A model generated the notes under the pieces. It ran no database searches, was not told the origin of the DNA, and saw only the letters and a program-made list of their open reading frames with translations. Positions 1 through 7,839 of a stretch of DNA of 64,000 bases are shown here, piece after piece. Source of the DNA: Staphylococcus succinus (GTDB taxonomy: Bacteria > Bacillota > Bacilli > Staphylococcales > Staphylococcaceae). Numbering within the stretch: position 1 is the first letter of the stretch; each line of letters starts with the position of its first letter. A program made the translations under genes and the position numbers. The stretch lies in assembly GCF_029024945.1 (NCBI RefSeq), contig NZ_CP118976.1:186001-250000 (forward strand), in the 5' to 3' direction.

Positions 1-1
1 C

Positions 2-835
2 AATGGCTGGGAATCTTTTGTGAAGAAAATGAAGTCAAATCGTATTGCTATGATTGGTATGATTATTCTAGTGTTTATGTTGACCTTATCTACTGCGTCT
101 AACTTTGTGTTTGATACCACTTTGGCCACACAAAATCAATTTAACGATTTATTGAAACGCCCTAGTTTGGTACATCCATTTGGGACAGATGATTTTGGCC
201 GTGATTTATTTACGCGCATTGTGGTTGGCACTAAATTAACGTTCTTTATTTCAATTATTTCTGTAGTGATATCTGTAATATTAGGTATGATCTTAGGCAT
301 GATTGCTGGTTATTTTGTGAAGGTAGATAACACTATTATGCGTTTCCTAGATGTCATTTTTGCTATTCCATCCTTATTATTAGCTGTTGCGATTATAGCT
401 TCATTTGGAGCAAGTACGATGAATCTAATCATTGCATTGAGTATTGGAAATATTCCTTCTTTCGCAAGGACTATGCGGGCCAATGTATTAGAAGTCAAAC
501 GTACAGAGTACGTGGATGCAGCACGTATCACAGGGGAAAGTACTTTACGCATTTTATGGAGTTATATTCTGCCAAATGCCTTGTCACCAATGATTGTACG
601 TTTTTCACTTAACATAGGTGTAGTGGTATTAACAACAAGTAGTCTAAGCTTTTTAGGTTTAGGCGTATCGCCAGAAGTACCTGAGTGGGGAAATATCTTA
701 CGTACAGGTAGTAATTATCTTGAAACACATAGTAACCTCGCAGTATTTCCTGGGTTATGTATTATGTTGCTTGTCTTATCATTTAACTTTATTGGAGATG
801 CAGTGCGTGATGCACTCGATCCAAAAATTCAATAG
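2..835 (+). CDS. gisC: GisC-like ABC transporter permease (5' partial)
   Basis: This is an inner-membrane permease of the OppC/DppC type (binding-protein-dependent transport family), the channel subunit of a peptide or glutathione importer. It has about five hydrophobic segments, the family N-terminal pattern with a cytoplasmic basic stretch, and the EAA loop (EYVDAARITGEST...ILPNALSP) that docks the ATPase. A GTG at position 20 could start it, but the frame is open to the window edge with NGWESFVKKMK, as OppC N-termini usually run, so the true start is probably upstream. It lies 17 bp before the lipoprotein gene and shares its operon with gisD and ggt. This order matches the S. aureus gisABCD-ggt glutathione import locus; the substrate is inferred from that context. 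Confidence 0.75.
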   Translation, partial: NGWESFVKKMKSNRIAMIGMIILVFMLTLSTASNFVFDTTLATQNQFNDLLKRPSLVHPFGTDDFGRDLFTRIVVGTKLTFFISIISVVISVILGMILGMIAGYFVKVDNTIMRFLDVIFAIPSLLLAVAIIASFGASTMNLIIALSIGNIPSFARTMRANVLEVKRTEYVDAARITGESTLRILWSYILPNALSPMIVRFSLNIGVVVLTTSSLSFLGLGVSPEVPEWGNILRTGSNYLETHSNLAVFPGLCIMLLVLSFNFIGDAVRDALDPKIQ

Positions 836-852
836 AAGGGTAGGGAACGAAG

Positions 853-2640
853 TTGAAGAAAATCATAAGTATCGCCACGTTAAGTTTGGCATTAATTTTA
901 AGCGGTTGTAGTGTTCCTACCAAATCTGAATTGCCGGATAAAGCCCAAAAAGTAGATGTTAAAGGTAAAAAACCTACAATTCGTTTTTTAGGACAAGCAA
1001 GTTATGAAAATGATATGAATATTGTTAAAGAACAGTTAGAACAGGCAGGATTTAATGTGAAAATGAACATCCAACCTGACTATGGAAGCTATCGAACACA
1101 ACGAGAAGCAGGAAATTATGATATTCAAATCGATGATTGGACGACTGTATTCGGTGATCCTAACTATTCAATGAGCGCTTTATTTAGTTCCGAAGGGTCA
1201 AACAGTTTGTTAAAAAATAAGAAAATAGATCAAATGATTAATACTGCATCTACGGAAGAAAAATCAGAAGCCAAACAAGCATATAAAGCATTAGAAGATG
1301 AAGTTATCTTTAATAAAGCTTATATGGCACCTTTATATGGCGCGAAGAAAAATTTAGTTTATGACAATCAAGTATTGGATAAAAATAGCGTAGGATTACC
1401 AAACTCTCGCGCATTAATATGGCAACAATTTGATTATAAAAATAAAAAAGAGCGTGATACGAGACCGCTTGTAATGACGCAACCTGATGGTGAGATTTCT
1501 ACATTGGATCCAATTCGTTCAATAGCGCCATCTGTTTATGGTATAGATATGAATATGTATACGCGGTTATTAACATTAGATGAAAATGACCAGATTACAA
1601 CTAAAGGTTCTTTAAGTCGTGATTATGCCACGAATAAAGAGAATAATGAATTTTATTTCTTATTACGTGATGATGATTACTTTGCGAAAGTTGAGAATGG
1701 TCAAGCTAAACGTACAAATGAAAGCGTAACTGCCGACGACGTGACATTCTCACTAAATCGTGCCAAAGATCAACACTCAGTTCCTGATAATAACACCTAC
1801 AATATGCATCAACATATTAAAAACATAAGTGAGTTATCGGATTCCGATATAGAGAACCTAAAGGATACCAAAAGTAAAGGTAATCAATCTGTATATGATA
1901 AATTGATAAAGCAACATCAAGTCAAATCTTTAACTACGGATGACTCACAAGTAAGTAATAAAGATGGAAAATATCAAATGGTTAAAATTACTACAGATCA
2001 ACCCATGCCTAAAGAAGTGAATTACCTCACACATTCATCGGCAGGTATTTTGTCTAAAAAATATGTTACAGAAATGAATGATGACAAACAATCAAAAGAT
2101 TATGGTGATAGTAGCACTGTACCATCCAAAGATAGTGGGAAAAACCAACTCTATGCAAGTGGTGCTTACATTATGACTAAGAAAAATTCATATCAAGCGA
2201 CGTTACAACGTAATCCTGGTTTTAATGAAAAAGAAAATAATGCCTATGGACCTGGGAAAATTAAAAACATAACGATGAAATTTAATGATGATCCAGACAA
2301 TACAGTTTCTGAAGTAAGAAACCATTCGATTGATATGTTAGCGGATGTGGATCAAAAAAACTTTGATCTAATTAAATCTGATAGCGATTTAAGTATTGCA
2401 CGTAAAAACGGTCGCAAATCAGTATTTTTAATGTTGAATAGTAAAAGAGGTATATTTAAAGATCAACCTGCCTTAAGACGAGCAGTTGTTAATGCAGTAG
2501 ATCAAGATCAGTTTATTAAATTCTATAGAGGCGATAAGTTTAGAATTGCATCACCTGTTACGCCGTTATTAGACACGGGAAATAAGCAACGACAAAATTT
2601 AGAACAAGTTGAAAAAGAAATGAATCAAACAAGAAAATAA
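853..2640 (+). CDS. gisD: GisD-like RGD-containing substrate-binding lipoprotein
   Basis: This is an extracytoplasmic solute-binding lipoprotein of the SBP_bac_5 (peptide/nickel/glutathione) family. It starts at TTG after an AAGGGTAGGG ribosome-binding site. The signal peptide ends in the lipobox LSGC, with Cys19 lipid-anchored. An RGD tripeptide lies at residues 559-561, as in the staphylococcal 'RGD-containing lipoprotein' beside ggt. The domain order is odd: residues ~41-195 look like the C-terminal part of ordinary family members (KEQLEQAGFNVKM..YDIQIDDW..GDPNY), while the usual N-terminal part (LVMTQPDGEISTLDPI) begins at ~206, so the chain appears circularly permuted. A cytoplasmic Ggt follows. 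Glutathione as ligand is inferred from synteny. Confidence 0.75.
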   Translation: MKKIISIATLSLALILSGCSVPTKSELPDKAQKVDVKGKKPTIRFLGQASYENDMNIVKEQLEQAGFNVKMNIQPDYGSYRTQREAGNYDIQIDDWTTVFGDPNYSMSALFSSEGSNSLLKNKKIDQMINTASTEEKSEAKQAYKALEDEVIFNKAYMAPLYGAKKNLVYDNQVLDKNSVGLPNSRALIWQQFDYKNKKERDTRPLVMTQPDGEISTLDPIRSIAPSVYGIDMNMYTRLLTLDENDQITTKGSLSRDYATNKENNEFYFLLRDDDYFAKVENGQAKRTNESVTADDVTFSLNRAKDQHSVPDNNTYNMHQHIKNISELSDSDIENLKDTKSKGNQSVYDKLIKQHQVKSLTTDDSQVSNKDGKYQMVKITTDQPMPKEVNYLTHSSAGILSKKYVTEMNDDKQSKDYGDSSTVPSKDSGKNQLYASGAYIMTKKNSYQATLQRNPGFNEKENNAYGPGKIKNITMKFNDDPDNTVSEVRNHSIDMLADVDQKNFDLIKSDSDLSIARKNGRKSVFLMLNSKRGIFKDQPALRRAVVNAVDQDQFIKFYRGDKFRIASPVTPLLDTGNKQRQNLEQVEKEMNQTRK

Positions 2641-2646
2641 CTCATA

Positions 2647-2680
2647 GAAAAGTTAGGTCTTATAATGGTCCTAACTTTTC
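2647..2680 (+). promoter_or_regulatory. Intra-operon hairpin between gisD and ggt
   Basis: A perfect 11-bp stem (GAAAAGTTAGG with CCTAACTTTTC) and a 12-nt loop lie just after the gisD stop. No T-run follows (ATTATGATT), so it is a poor intrinsic terminator. It more likely protects the 3' end of the gis message or sets the gisD:ggt ratio. The ggt ribosome-binding site AAGGAGG follows at once. Confidence 0.55.
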
Positions 2681-2702
2681 ATTATGATTAAGGAGGCATT
2701 AA

Positions 2703-4715
2703 ATGTCAGCAAATAATCACAAAGTACATAATGAGACGCAATCTACAGAAGGGCTTATCTCTGTATCTCATCCTCTAGCAGCCGAAGTGGGGAAAAAAGT
2801 ATTAGAGCAAGGCGGTAATGCAATGGATGCCGTCATCGCTATACAGCTTTCTTTGAATGTAGTTGAACCTTTTACTTCAGGAATCGGAGGCGGGGGGTAC
2901 TTACTCTATTTTGATAATACAACAAAAGAAATAACAGCTTTTGATGCACGAGAAACAGCGCCAGCAGATATAGACCGTCAATTTTATCTCGATGACAAAG
3001 GGCAACATAAGACATTTTTTGAATTAAGTACGCATGGTAAAACAGTAGCAGTTCCAGCTATTCCTAAATTATTTGAATACATTCATGCAAAGTATAGTAA
3101 TTTATCATTGGAGGATTTAATTAACCCAGCAATTGAACAAGCCGAAAAAGGACATCGAGCGAACTGGGCTACTGAAAAATATTCTTGGCATCAAATTGAG
3201 CGCATCCATAAATTTGCTGAAACACGTAAAGTATATACTAATGCACATGATGACTATTTCCATGAAGGAGATTGGGTAACATTGCCCGATCTTGCGAAAA
3301 CATTTCGTATTTTAAGAGATGAGGGATTTAGTGCTTTTTATAAAGGTGACATCGCTAATCAACTCGTGAATATCGTTCGAGAAAATGGTGGAACAATGAC
3401 TGAAAAGGATTTAGCGGCATATGATATACGTATTAAACAACCGATTTCAGCTAATTACAGAGGTTATGATATTCATGCAATGGGACCTTCTAGTTCTGGT
3501 GGCATCACTACAATTCAGATTTTAAAATTATTAGAGCAATTTGATATTCAATCAATGGGTCCACGCTCGACCGATTATTTGAATCATTTAATTCAAGCAA
3601 TGCATATTGCATACAGTGATCGTGCACATTATTTAGCAGACGATGACTTTTATGATATTCCTGTAGATGCTTTAATTGATGAAGGTTATTTAAAAGAACG
3701 TAGCAATTTAATACAAAGTAACAGGGCGAATTTTGATATCGAGCACGGCACTAGCATCCCTTCATCTATAGCACATACTGATGTTGATGAAAAACATACT
3801 GAAACAACGCATTTTTCAGTAACAGATCAATATGGTAATGTGGCATCATTCACAACTTCTATAGGTATGATCTATGGTTCGGGTATGACAGTTCCGGGCT
3901 ATGGCGTCCTATTAAATACAACGATTGATGGCTTTGATGTTGTGACAGGTGGCATAAATGAAATTGAGCCACGGAAACGTTCATTGAGCAACATGGCACC
4001 GACTATTGTTACTAAAAATGGTAAACCTATACTTGAAGTTGGAGCGCCGGGAGCGATTAGTATTATCGCAAGTGTTGTTCAAACACTAATCAATGTGATT
4101 GACTTTGATATGACCATTCAACAAGCGATTGATGAACCGAGAATTTATAGTAGTAACCCATCACGTATTGAATGGGAACCTCAGTTTACGCAAAGTACAA
4201 TTTTAAAACTGATTGCTAAAGGACATGCATTTGAACGTAAACCTGAAATTTATATTGGAGATGTACATGGTTTACAGATAGATGAAAAAACAAATGCAGC
4301 CTCAGGTGGCGCTGATGATACGCGAGAAGGTGTCATTATCGGAGGCGACGTTCATATTGTTCGAGACAAACCATCAGTGATTAAATTTAAGGATGGAGCT
4401 GATTATAATGTGACGTTAAATCGTGTAGCATTACCACTTTATCATGATCAAACACTTATTTCAGAACAACGCTATTGGTTGCGCCAAGACGTAGCCATTG
4501 ATGTGTTTTCAAACGATATTTCTCATATAGAAAATCATGCTTGTCAAAAATTCGACAACCAAAGCTATATTGATATTTTTGTGTTTGCTGAAGCACTCGG
4601 ATATCAAGTAGAGATAAAAAATAATCATATTTCACTATTTAAAGATTATGAGCAACGTGTTGATGAAGAAGAAGCGGCATATTATCGCTATGACAAAGAA
4701 AGTATCACAAGATAA
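2703..4715 (+). CDS. ggt: Gamma-glutamyltransferase
   Basis: An N-terminal nucleophile hydrolase that removes the gamma-glutamyl group from glutathione. The autoprocessing site and nucleophile lie in ETTHFSV (Thr368-Thr369; the first Thr is the expected new N-terminus), followed by the usual small-subunit pattern (SIGMIYGSGM, LLNTT, MAPTIV). No signal peptide is visible, so it should act in the cytoplasm on substrate delivered by the linked transporter. The start has a strong AAGGAGG. At 670 residues it exceeds typical GGTs (~530-580) by a C-terminal tail of about 120 residues; part of the tail (IDIFVFAEALGYQVEI) loosely resembles copper-amine-oxidase-N-like stalk repeats. Nucleophile and family are sure; the role of the tail is unknown. 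Confidence 0.9.
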   Translation: MSANNHKVHNETQSTEGLISVSHPLAAEVGKKVLEQGGNAMDAVIAIQLSLNVVEPFTSGIGGGGYLLYFDNTTKEITAFDARETAPADIDRQFYLDDKGQHKTFFELSTHGKTVAVPAIPKLFEYIHAKYSNLSLEDLINPAIEQAEKGHRANWATEKYSWHQIERIHKFAETRKVYTNAHDDYFHEGDWVTLPDLAKTFRILRDEGFSAFYKGDIANQLVNIVRENGGTMTEKDLAAYDIRIKQPISANYRGYDIHAMGPSSSGGITTIQILKLLEQFDIQSMGPRSTDYLNHLIQAMHIAYSDRAHYLADDDFYDIPVDALIDEGYLKERSNLIQSNRANFDIEHGTSIPSSIAHTDVDEKHTETTHFSVTDQYGNVASFTTSIGMIYGSGMTVPGYGVLLNTTIDGFDVVTGGINEIEPRKRSLSNMAPTIVTKNGKPILEVGAPGAISIIASVVQTLINVIDFDMTIQQAIDEPRIYSSNPSRIEWEPQFTQSTILKLIAKGHAFERKPEIYIGDVHGLQIDEKTNAASGGADDTREGVIIGGDVHIVRDKPSVIKFKDGADYNVTLNRVALPLYHDQTLISEQRYWLRQDVAIDVFSNDISHIENHACQKFDNQSYIDIFVFAEALGYQVEIKNNHISLFKDYEQRVDEEEAAYYRYDKESITR

Positions 4716-4802
4716 TATTAGTGGTGTGAAATAGGTGTTTATAGTTGTAGGTACAGTATTTCAAACCTGAAATAGAGCGCATCGAATAGGCTTTTATGTG
4801 AG

Positions 4803-4832
4803 AAAACATGACTTTTGAAGTTATGTTTTTTT
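4803..4832 (+). terminator. ggt terminator
   Basis: The stem AAAACATGACTT/AAGTTATGTTTT (one G-T pair) encloses a 3-nt loop and is followed by TTT. It closes the gis-ggt operon and separates it from the small peptide genes. Confidence 0.7.
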
Positions 4833-4902
4833 ACACAAATTTTTAAAAAATAGAATATTCAGATAATATATGTGTATACCTATTAGAAATGGAGTGATAC
4901 AT

Positions 4903-4959
4903 ATGTTATCAGGCGTATTGAAACCAATTGTTGACTTAGTAGCTGCATTAGGATTGTAA
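4903..4959 (+). CDS. 18-residue amphipathic peptide, copy 1
   Basis: A short gene for MLSGVLKPIVDLVAALGL. It has a well-spaced GGAG ribosome-binding site (GAAATGGAGTGATACAT then ATG). The second copy 130 bp downstream keeps all but one residue (V5 to L5), and the DNA differences between copies are mostly silent, which argues for translation. As a helix, Ser3, Lys7, Asp11 and Ala14/15 line one face and Leu, Ile and Val the rest. There is no export signal and the net charge is near zero. Length and character recall alpha-type phenol-soluble modulins, but I do not recognise the sequence. A membrane-acting type I toxin is the main alternative. Confidence 0.65.
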   Translation: MLSGVLKPIVDLVAALGL

Positions 4960-5032
4960 TTTTTAAGGCATGAGTAATAGTGTATAAGATATGAAATAGC
5001 TAGTATATTTATATAGAAATGGAGTGATAAAC

Positions 5033-5089
5033 ATGTTATCAGGATTATTAAAACCAATTGTTGATTTAGTAGCTGCATTAGGATTGTAA
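5033..5089 (+). CDS. 18-residue amphipathic peptide, copy 2
   Basis: This second copy encodes MLSGLLKPIVDLVAALGL, starting exactly 130 bp after copy 1. The stretch from GAAATGGAGTGATA through the stop codon is nearly identical in both, and the ~30 bp before it are related too. The ribosome-binding site is GGAG, 8-9 nt before ATG. A related leader (AGTATATTTATATAGAAA, 5133-5150) recurs after this copy but no third reading frame follows. No protein gene encloses it on the plus strand. Function is not known; a secreted cytolytic or surfactant peptide is inferred from the amphipathic pattern. Confidence 0.65.
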   Translation: MLSGLLKPIVDLVAALGL

Positions 5090-5149
5090 TGTTATAAGAC
5101 GAGGAAAAACAGTGCATAAGATAAATAAATCCAGTATATTTATATAGAA

Positions 5150-5307
5150 AAAATCTGAAGCTTACAGTAAGTTATCTTGTTCACACCATGATTGCTGACT
5201 TCAGTAACGCAAACATATCTTCTTTGAATCATTGAGCGAAAATTGGCGATGCTAATCCTAATCCTATCTAAAAAAAGCCCTCACTATACGGGAGTGAGGG
5301 CTTTTTT
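5150..5307 (+). ncRNA. Possible structured RNA or 3' leader with strong terminator
   Basis: After the peptide repeats comes a stretch with no usable reading frame but clear secondary structure: CTGAAG (5154) pairs with CTTCAG (~5198), enclosing CTTACAGTAAG, and a strong rho-independent terminator ends it. It could be the 3' untranslated part of the peptide message or a separate small RNA. On the minus strand the CTGAAG/CTTCAG stem is followed by ATTTTTT, so an antisense RNA ending near 5145 is also possible. No known RNA family is recognised. Confidence 0.3.
5271..5307 (+). terminator. Strong intrinsic terminator
   Basis: AAAAAAGCCCTCACT pairs with AGTGAGGGCTTTTTT around a 7-nt loop. It is GC-rich with a T-run on both strands, so it can stop transcription in either direction. 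Confidence 0.85.
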
Positions 5308-5360
5308 AGATTTAGTATATAAAATCTAAACATCTACTAGAAAAGATAAAAAGTCTGTTT

Positions 5361-5780
5361 TAGGTCTGGATTTTTATTAAAAACATTAATGAATATCAAA
5401 ATTTAAAAGGCAAAAAAGTTGCCGGAGTCATGGGATCAAATCATACAGAGGCTTTAGAGCAGTTTAATAAAGACAAACAGTATGATATTAAAACTAAGAC
5501 CTATGAAAATAGAGAAAGTGCTATGTTAGATTTAGATAATAAACGTATAGATGGCTACATTAATTCCAGTTCGGTATTATCTGCAGAGAAAAACAAAAAA
5601 GGGAAAGATATTAAATTCATAGAAAAAGCAATCAATGTTGAACCTACCAGTTTCCCATTCAAAAAAGATAATGCAGATAAGAAAAAAGCTATAGATAAAG
5701 GTATCAAAGCATTAAAAGATGATGGAGAATTAAAAAAATCGTCAGAGAAATATTTGGGGGAAGATACTACCCAAAAATAA
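5361..5780 (+). pseudogene. Remnant of an amino-acid ABC transporter binding protein
   Basis: Only the C-terminal half of an SBP_bac_3 (polar amino acid) binding protein remains. The frame opens after a TAG at 5361; KNINEYQNLKGKKVAGVMGS continues across the ATG at 5430, so that ATG is internal to an older gene. LKGKKVAGVMGS matches the family's second-lobe entry, and the C-terminus (ALKDDGELKKSSEKYLG) is typical. About 120 N-terminal residues, the lipoprotein signal and any promoter are missing. No permease or ATPase gene is nearby. It is probably the far side of the deletion that also removed most of the accessory Sec locus. Confidence 0.7.
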
Positions 5781-5826
5781 TGTGACATATTAATTTGATT
5801 AAGAAGAAAGGTATGATTAAATTCAC

Positions 5827-5886
5827 CTAAAAAGACGAAAAAACTGTTTTCACAAATTTTTGAAAACAGTTTTTTCGTCTTTTTAG
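5827..5886. terminator. Perfect 26-bp inverted repeat (bidirectional terminator)
   Basis: Arms 5827-5852 and 5861-5886 are perfect reverse complements, with the loop CAAATTTT. The A- and T-rich ends give a T-run on either strand. It lies between the binding-protein remnant and the secA2 remnant; the secA2-derived frame starts straight after the right arm. Confidence 0.85.
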
Positions 5887-6312
5887 TTAATGCGAATTGA
5901 AGATTGTATCTATAAAAATATAAGTTTTAAGTTTGATGAAGATATAAGTTAAATAGATTTAACGAGTAAAGAAAATGTTCTCCAATTTTTAATGAGTCAA
6001 TTCAATAAGCAGTTAAAGGAGAAGGAAGTAGCTTTAAAAAACGAATATTTCTATCTTAGATTTGCACAAAAATCTATTTTGAAAGCGATTAATAGTGGTT
6101 GGATTAATCAAGTTGATAATTTACAGCAATTAAAGGGTAGTGTAAATAATAGACAAAGTGGACAGCGCAATGCGATTTTTGAATATCACAAAAGCGCGCT
6201 AGATTCTTTTGAAAGTATGAATTATAAAATCAAGGGAAATATAATTAGAAATCTCTGTCAGAGTATGATTACCTATGACGAAGATGGTGATTTAGTCATT
6301 CATTTCCCATAA
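5887..6312 (+). pseudogene. secA2: C-terminal remnant of accessory Sec ATPase SecA2
   Basis: The frame reads LMRIEDCIYKNISFKFDEDIS, a TAA at 5950, then IDLTSKENVLQFL, and on through WINQVDNLQQLKGSVNNRQS to a terminal DLVIHFP. This is the characteristic end of SecA proteins, which couple ATP hydrolysis to export of serine-rich glycoproteins in the accessory Sec system. Only about 142 codons of an expected ~800 remain and one is nonsense. An ATG at 5992 could still give a 106-residue product but it would lack the motor domains. gtfA follows 18 bp later, the normal order for secA2-gtfA-gtfB. SecY2, Asp1-3 and a serine-rich adhesin are not in the window. Confidence 0.8.
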
Positions 6313-6330
6313 TTATTGAGGTGTATTGAA

Positions 6331-7839
6331 ATGACGATTTATAATATGAATTTTGGCATAGGATGGGCGAGTAGTGGTGTTGAATATGCACAGGCATATC
6401 GTGCAAAATTGCTAAGAAATACGCAACATTCGATGAAGTTTATATTTTTAGACTTTATTCAGTCTGAAAATATTCAAACACTAACAAGTAATATGGGTTT
6501 TCATGATACTGAAGTAATATGGTTGTATCAATATTTTACAGATATAAAGATAGCGCCAACGTCTTATACAATTGAAGATATTAAAAGTAAGCTTGGAACA
6601 GAGGTCACACATGTTGAGCATAAGGGGAAAATCAAAAGACTTTATCTAAACAACGCACAAACCTTTGTAACATGTTATTTAAAAGAAGTAGATAAAGATT
6701 TGGTTGATCGTGCTGAATTTGTAGTAAATGGCATGCTCATCAGGAAAGATTTTTATAGTTATGTAAGAATTTTCTCAGAATATTACGCACCACATGATAA
6801 TAAATCCAAACTTTATATGAGGCAATTTTATAATGAAGATGGGTCTATTGTATATAATGAATATATTGATGGTGATTCAAATATCTATGCGTTTGAAGAT
6901 GCTAAATTATATAGTAAAGAAGAATTGGTTGGTTATTTTATCCAGCAATTACAATTAACAAAGCAAGACATTATTATTTTAGATAGGTCATCTAAAATTG
7001 GTCAAGCTGTATTACAACATAAAGGCTCAAGTAGGATTGGCGTAGTTGTACATGCCGAACATTTTAGTAAAAGTATTAAAGACGATGATCATATCTTATG
7101 GAATAACTACTATGAGTATCAATTTTCACAGGCGAAGGATATTGATTTCTTTATTACAGCTACAGATCTACAAAACAAAATTTTACGAGAGCAATTCAAA
7201 AAATATTATGGGATTATACCAAGAATTCGAACGATACCAGTGGGAAGCTTGGATCAATTAAAATATCCTACACAACCACGCAAACCGTATGCTATGGTTA
7301 CAGCTTCACGACTAGCAACTGAGAAACATATTGACTGGTTGGTTCGGGCTGCAATAAAAGCCAAAGCAGAGGTCCCAGAATTAACATTAGATATATATGG
7401 GGAAGGTGCAGAAAAAGCACACATTACCCATATAATTGATGATTATAATGCGCAAAGTTATATCAACATGTTAGGACATGTTAAATTGGATGATATTTAC
7501 GCAAAATATGAATTGTTTGTCTCCGCATCGACGAGTGAGGGATTCGGACTCACACTGATGGAAGCGGTTGGTTCCGGATTGAGTATGTTAGGTTTTGATG
7601 TGAATTATGGAAATCCAACGTTTATACGTAATAATAAGAATGGATTTTTGGTTCCAATTTCACTAAATGATGATGGCATGGAAGTTATAGTGAATCGCTT
7701 AGCTGAATATATGATTAGATATTTTAATAAAGGACTTCAACAGCCTCATGAAATTTCTTATGAAATTGCTAAACCATTTATGACTGCCCAAATAGAGCAA
7801 AAATGGAATAAACTAATAGAAGAGGTGCTGCATGATTAA
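6331..7839 (+). CDS. gtfA: Accessory Sec glycosyltransferase GtfA
   Basis: With GtfB this enzyme adds the first GlcNAc to serine/threonine residues of serine-rich repeat adhesins in the cytoplasm. The protein (502 residues) begins IYNMNFGIGWASSGVEYAQ, the GtfA N-terminus, has the DUF1975-like insertion in the middle and a GT4 nucleotide-sugar site near the end (STSEGFGLTLMEAVGSG). I chose ATG 6331 with GAGGTG eight bases upstream rather than the TTG at 6316. It overlaps gtfB by 8 bp. The reading frame is full length although the upstream secretion genes are gone, so its normal substrate may be absent or encoded elsewhere. Confidence 0.88.
   Translation: MTIYNMNFGIGWASSGVEYAQAYRAKLLRNTQHSMKFIFLDFIQSENIQTLTSNMGFHDTEVIWLYQYFTDIKIAPTSYTIEDIKSKLGTEVTHVEHKGKIKRLYLNNAQTFVTCYLKEVDKDLVDRAEFVVNGMLIRKDFYSYVRIFSEYYAPHDNKSKLYMRQFYNEDGSIVYNEYIDGDSNIYAFEDAKLYSKEELVGYFIQQLQLTKQDIIILDRSSKIGQAVLQHKGSSRIGVVVHAEHFSKSIKDDDHILWNNYYEYQFSQAKDIDFFITATDLQNKILREQFKKYYGIIPRIRTIPVGSLDQLKYPTQPRKPYAMVTASRLATEKHIDWLVRAAIKAKAEVPELTLDIYGEGAEKAHITHIIDDYNAQSYINMLGHVKLDDIYAKYELFVSASTSEGFGLTLMEAVGSGLSMLGFDVNYGNPTFIRNNKNGFLVPISLNDDGMEVIVNRLAEYMIRYFNKGLQQPHEISYEIAKPFMTAQIEQKWNKLIEEVLHD

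Larger units (their letters stand above)
4885..5150 (+). repeat. Tandem ~130-bp repeat carrying the peptide genes
   Basis: Two full units (ATGs at 4903 and 5033) and the leader of a third (5111-5150) repeat at 130-131 bp spacing. The third unit breaks off after TATATAGAAA, where the next bases diverge from the expected TGGAGTGATAA. This shows gene duplication followed by loss of one copy. Confidence 0.75.

Noticed and set aside
4821..5117. A 98-codon minus-strand frame over the tandem peptide genes
   Set aside because: It has no ribosome-binding site and its sequence simply mirrors the repeat; the short plus-strand frames have conserved ribosome-binding sites and peptides.
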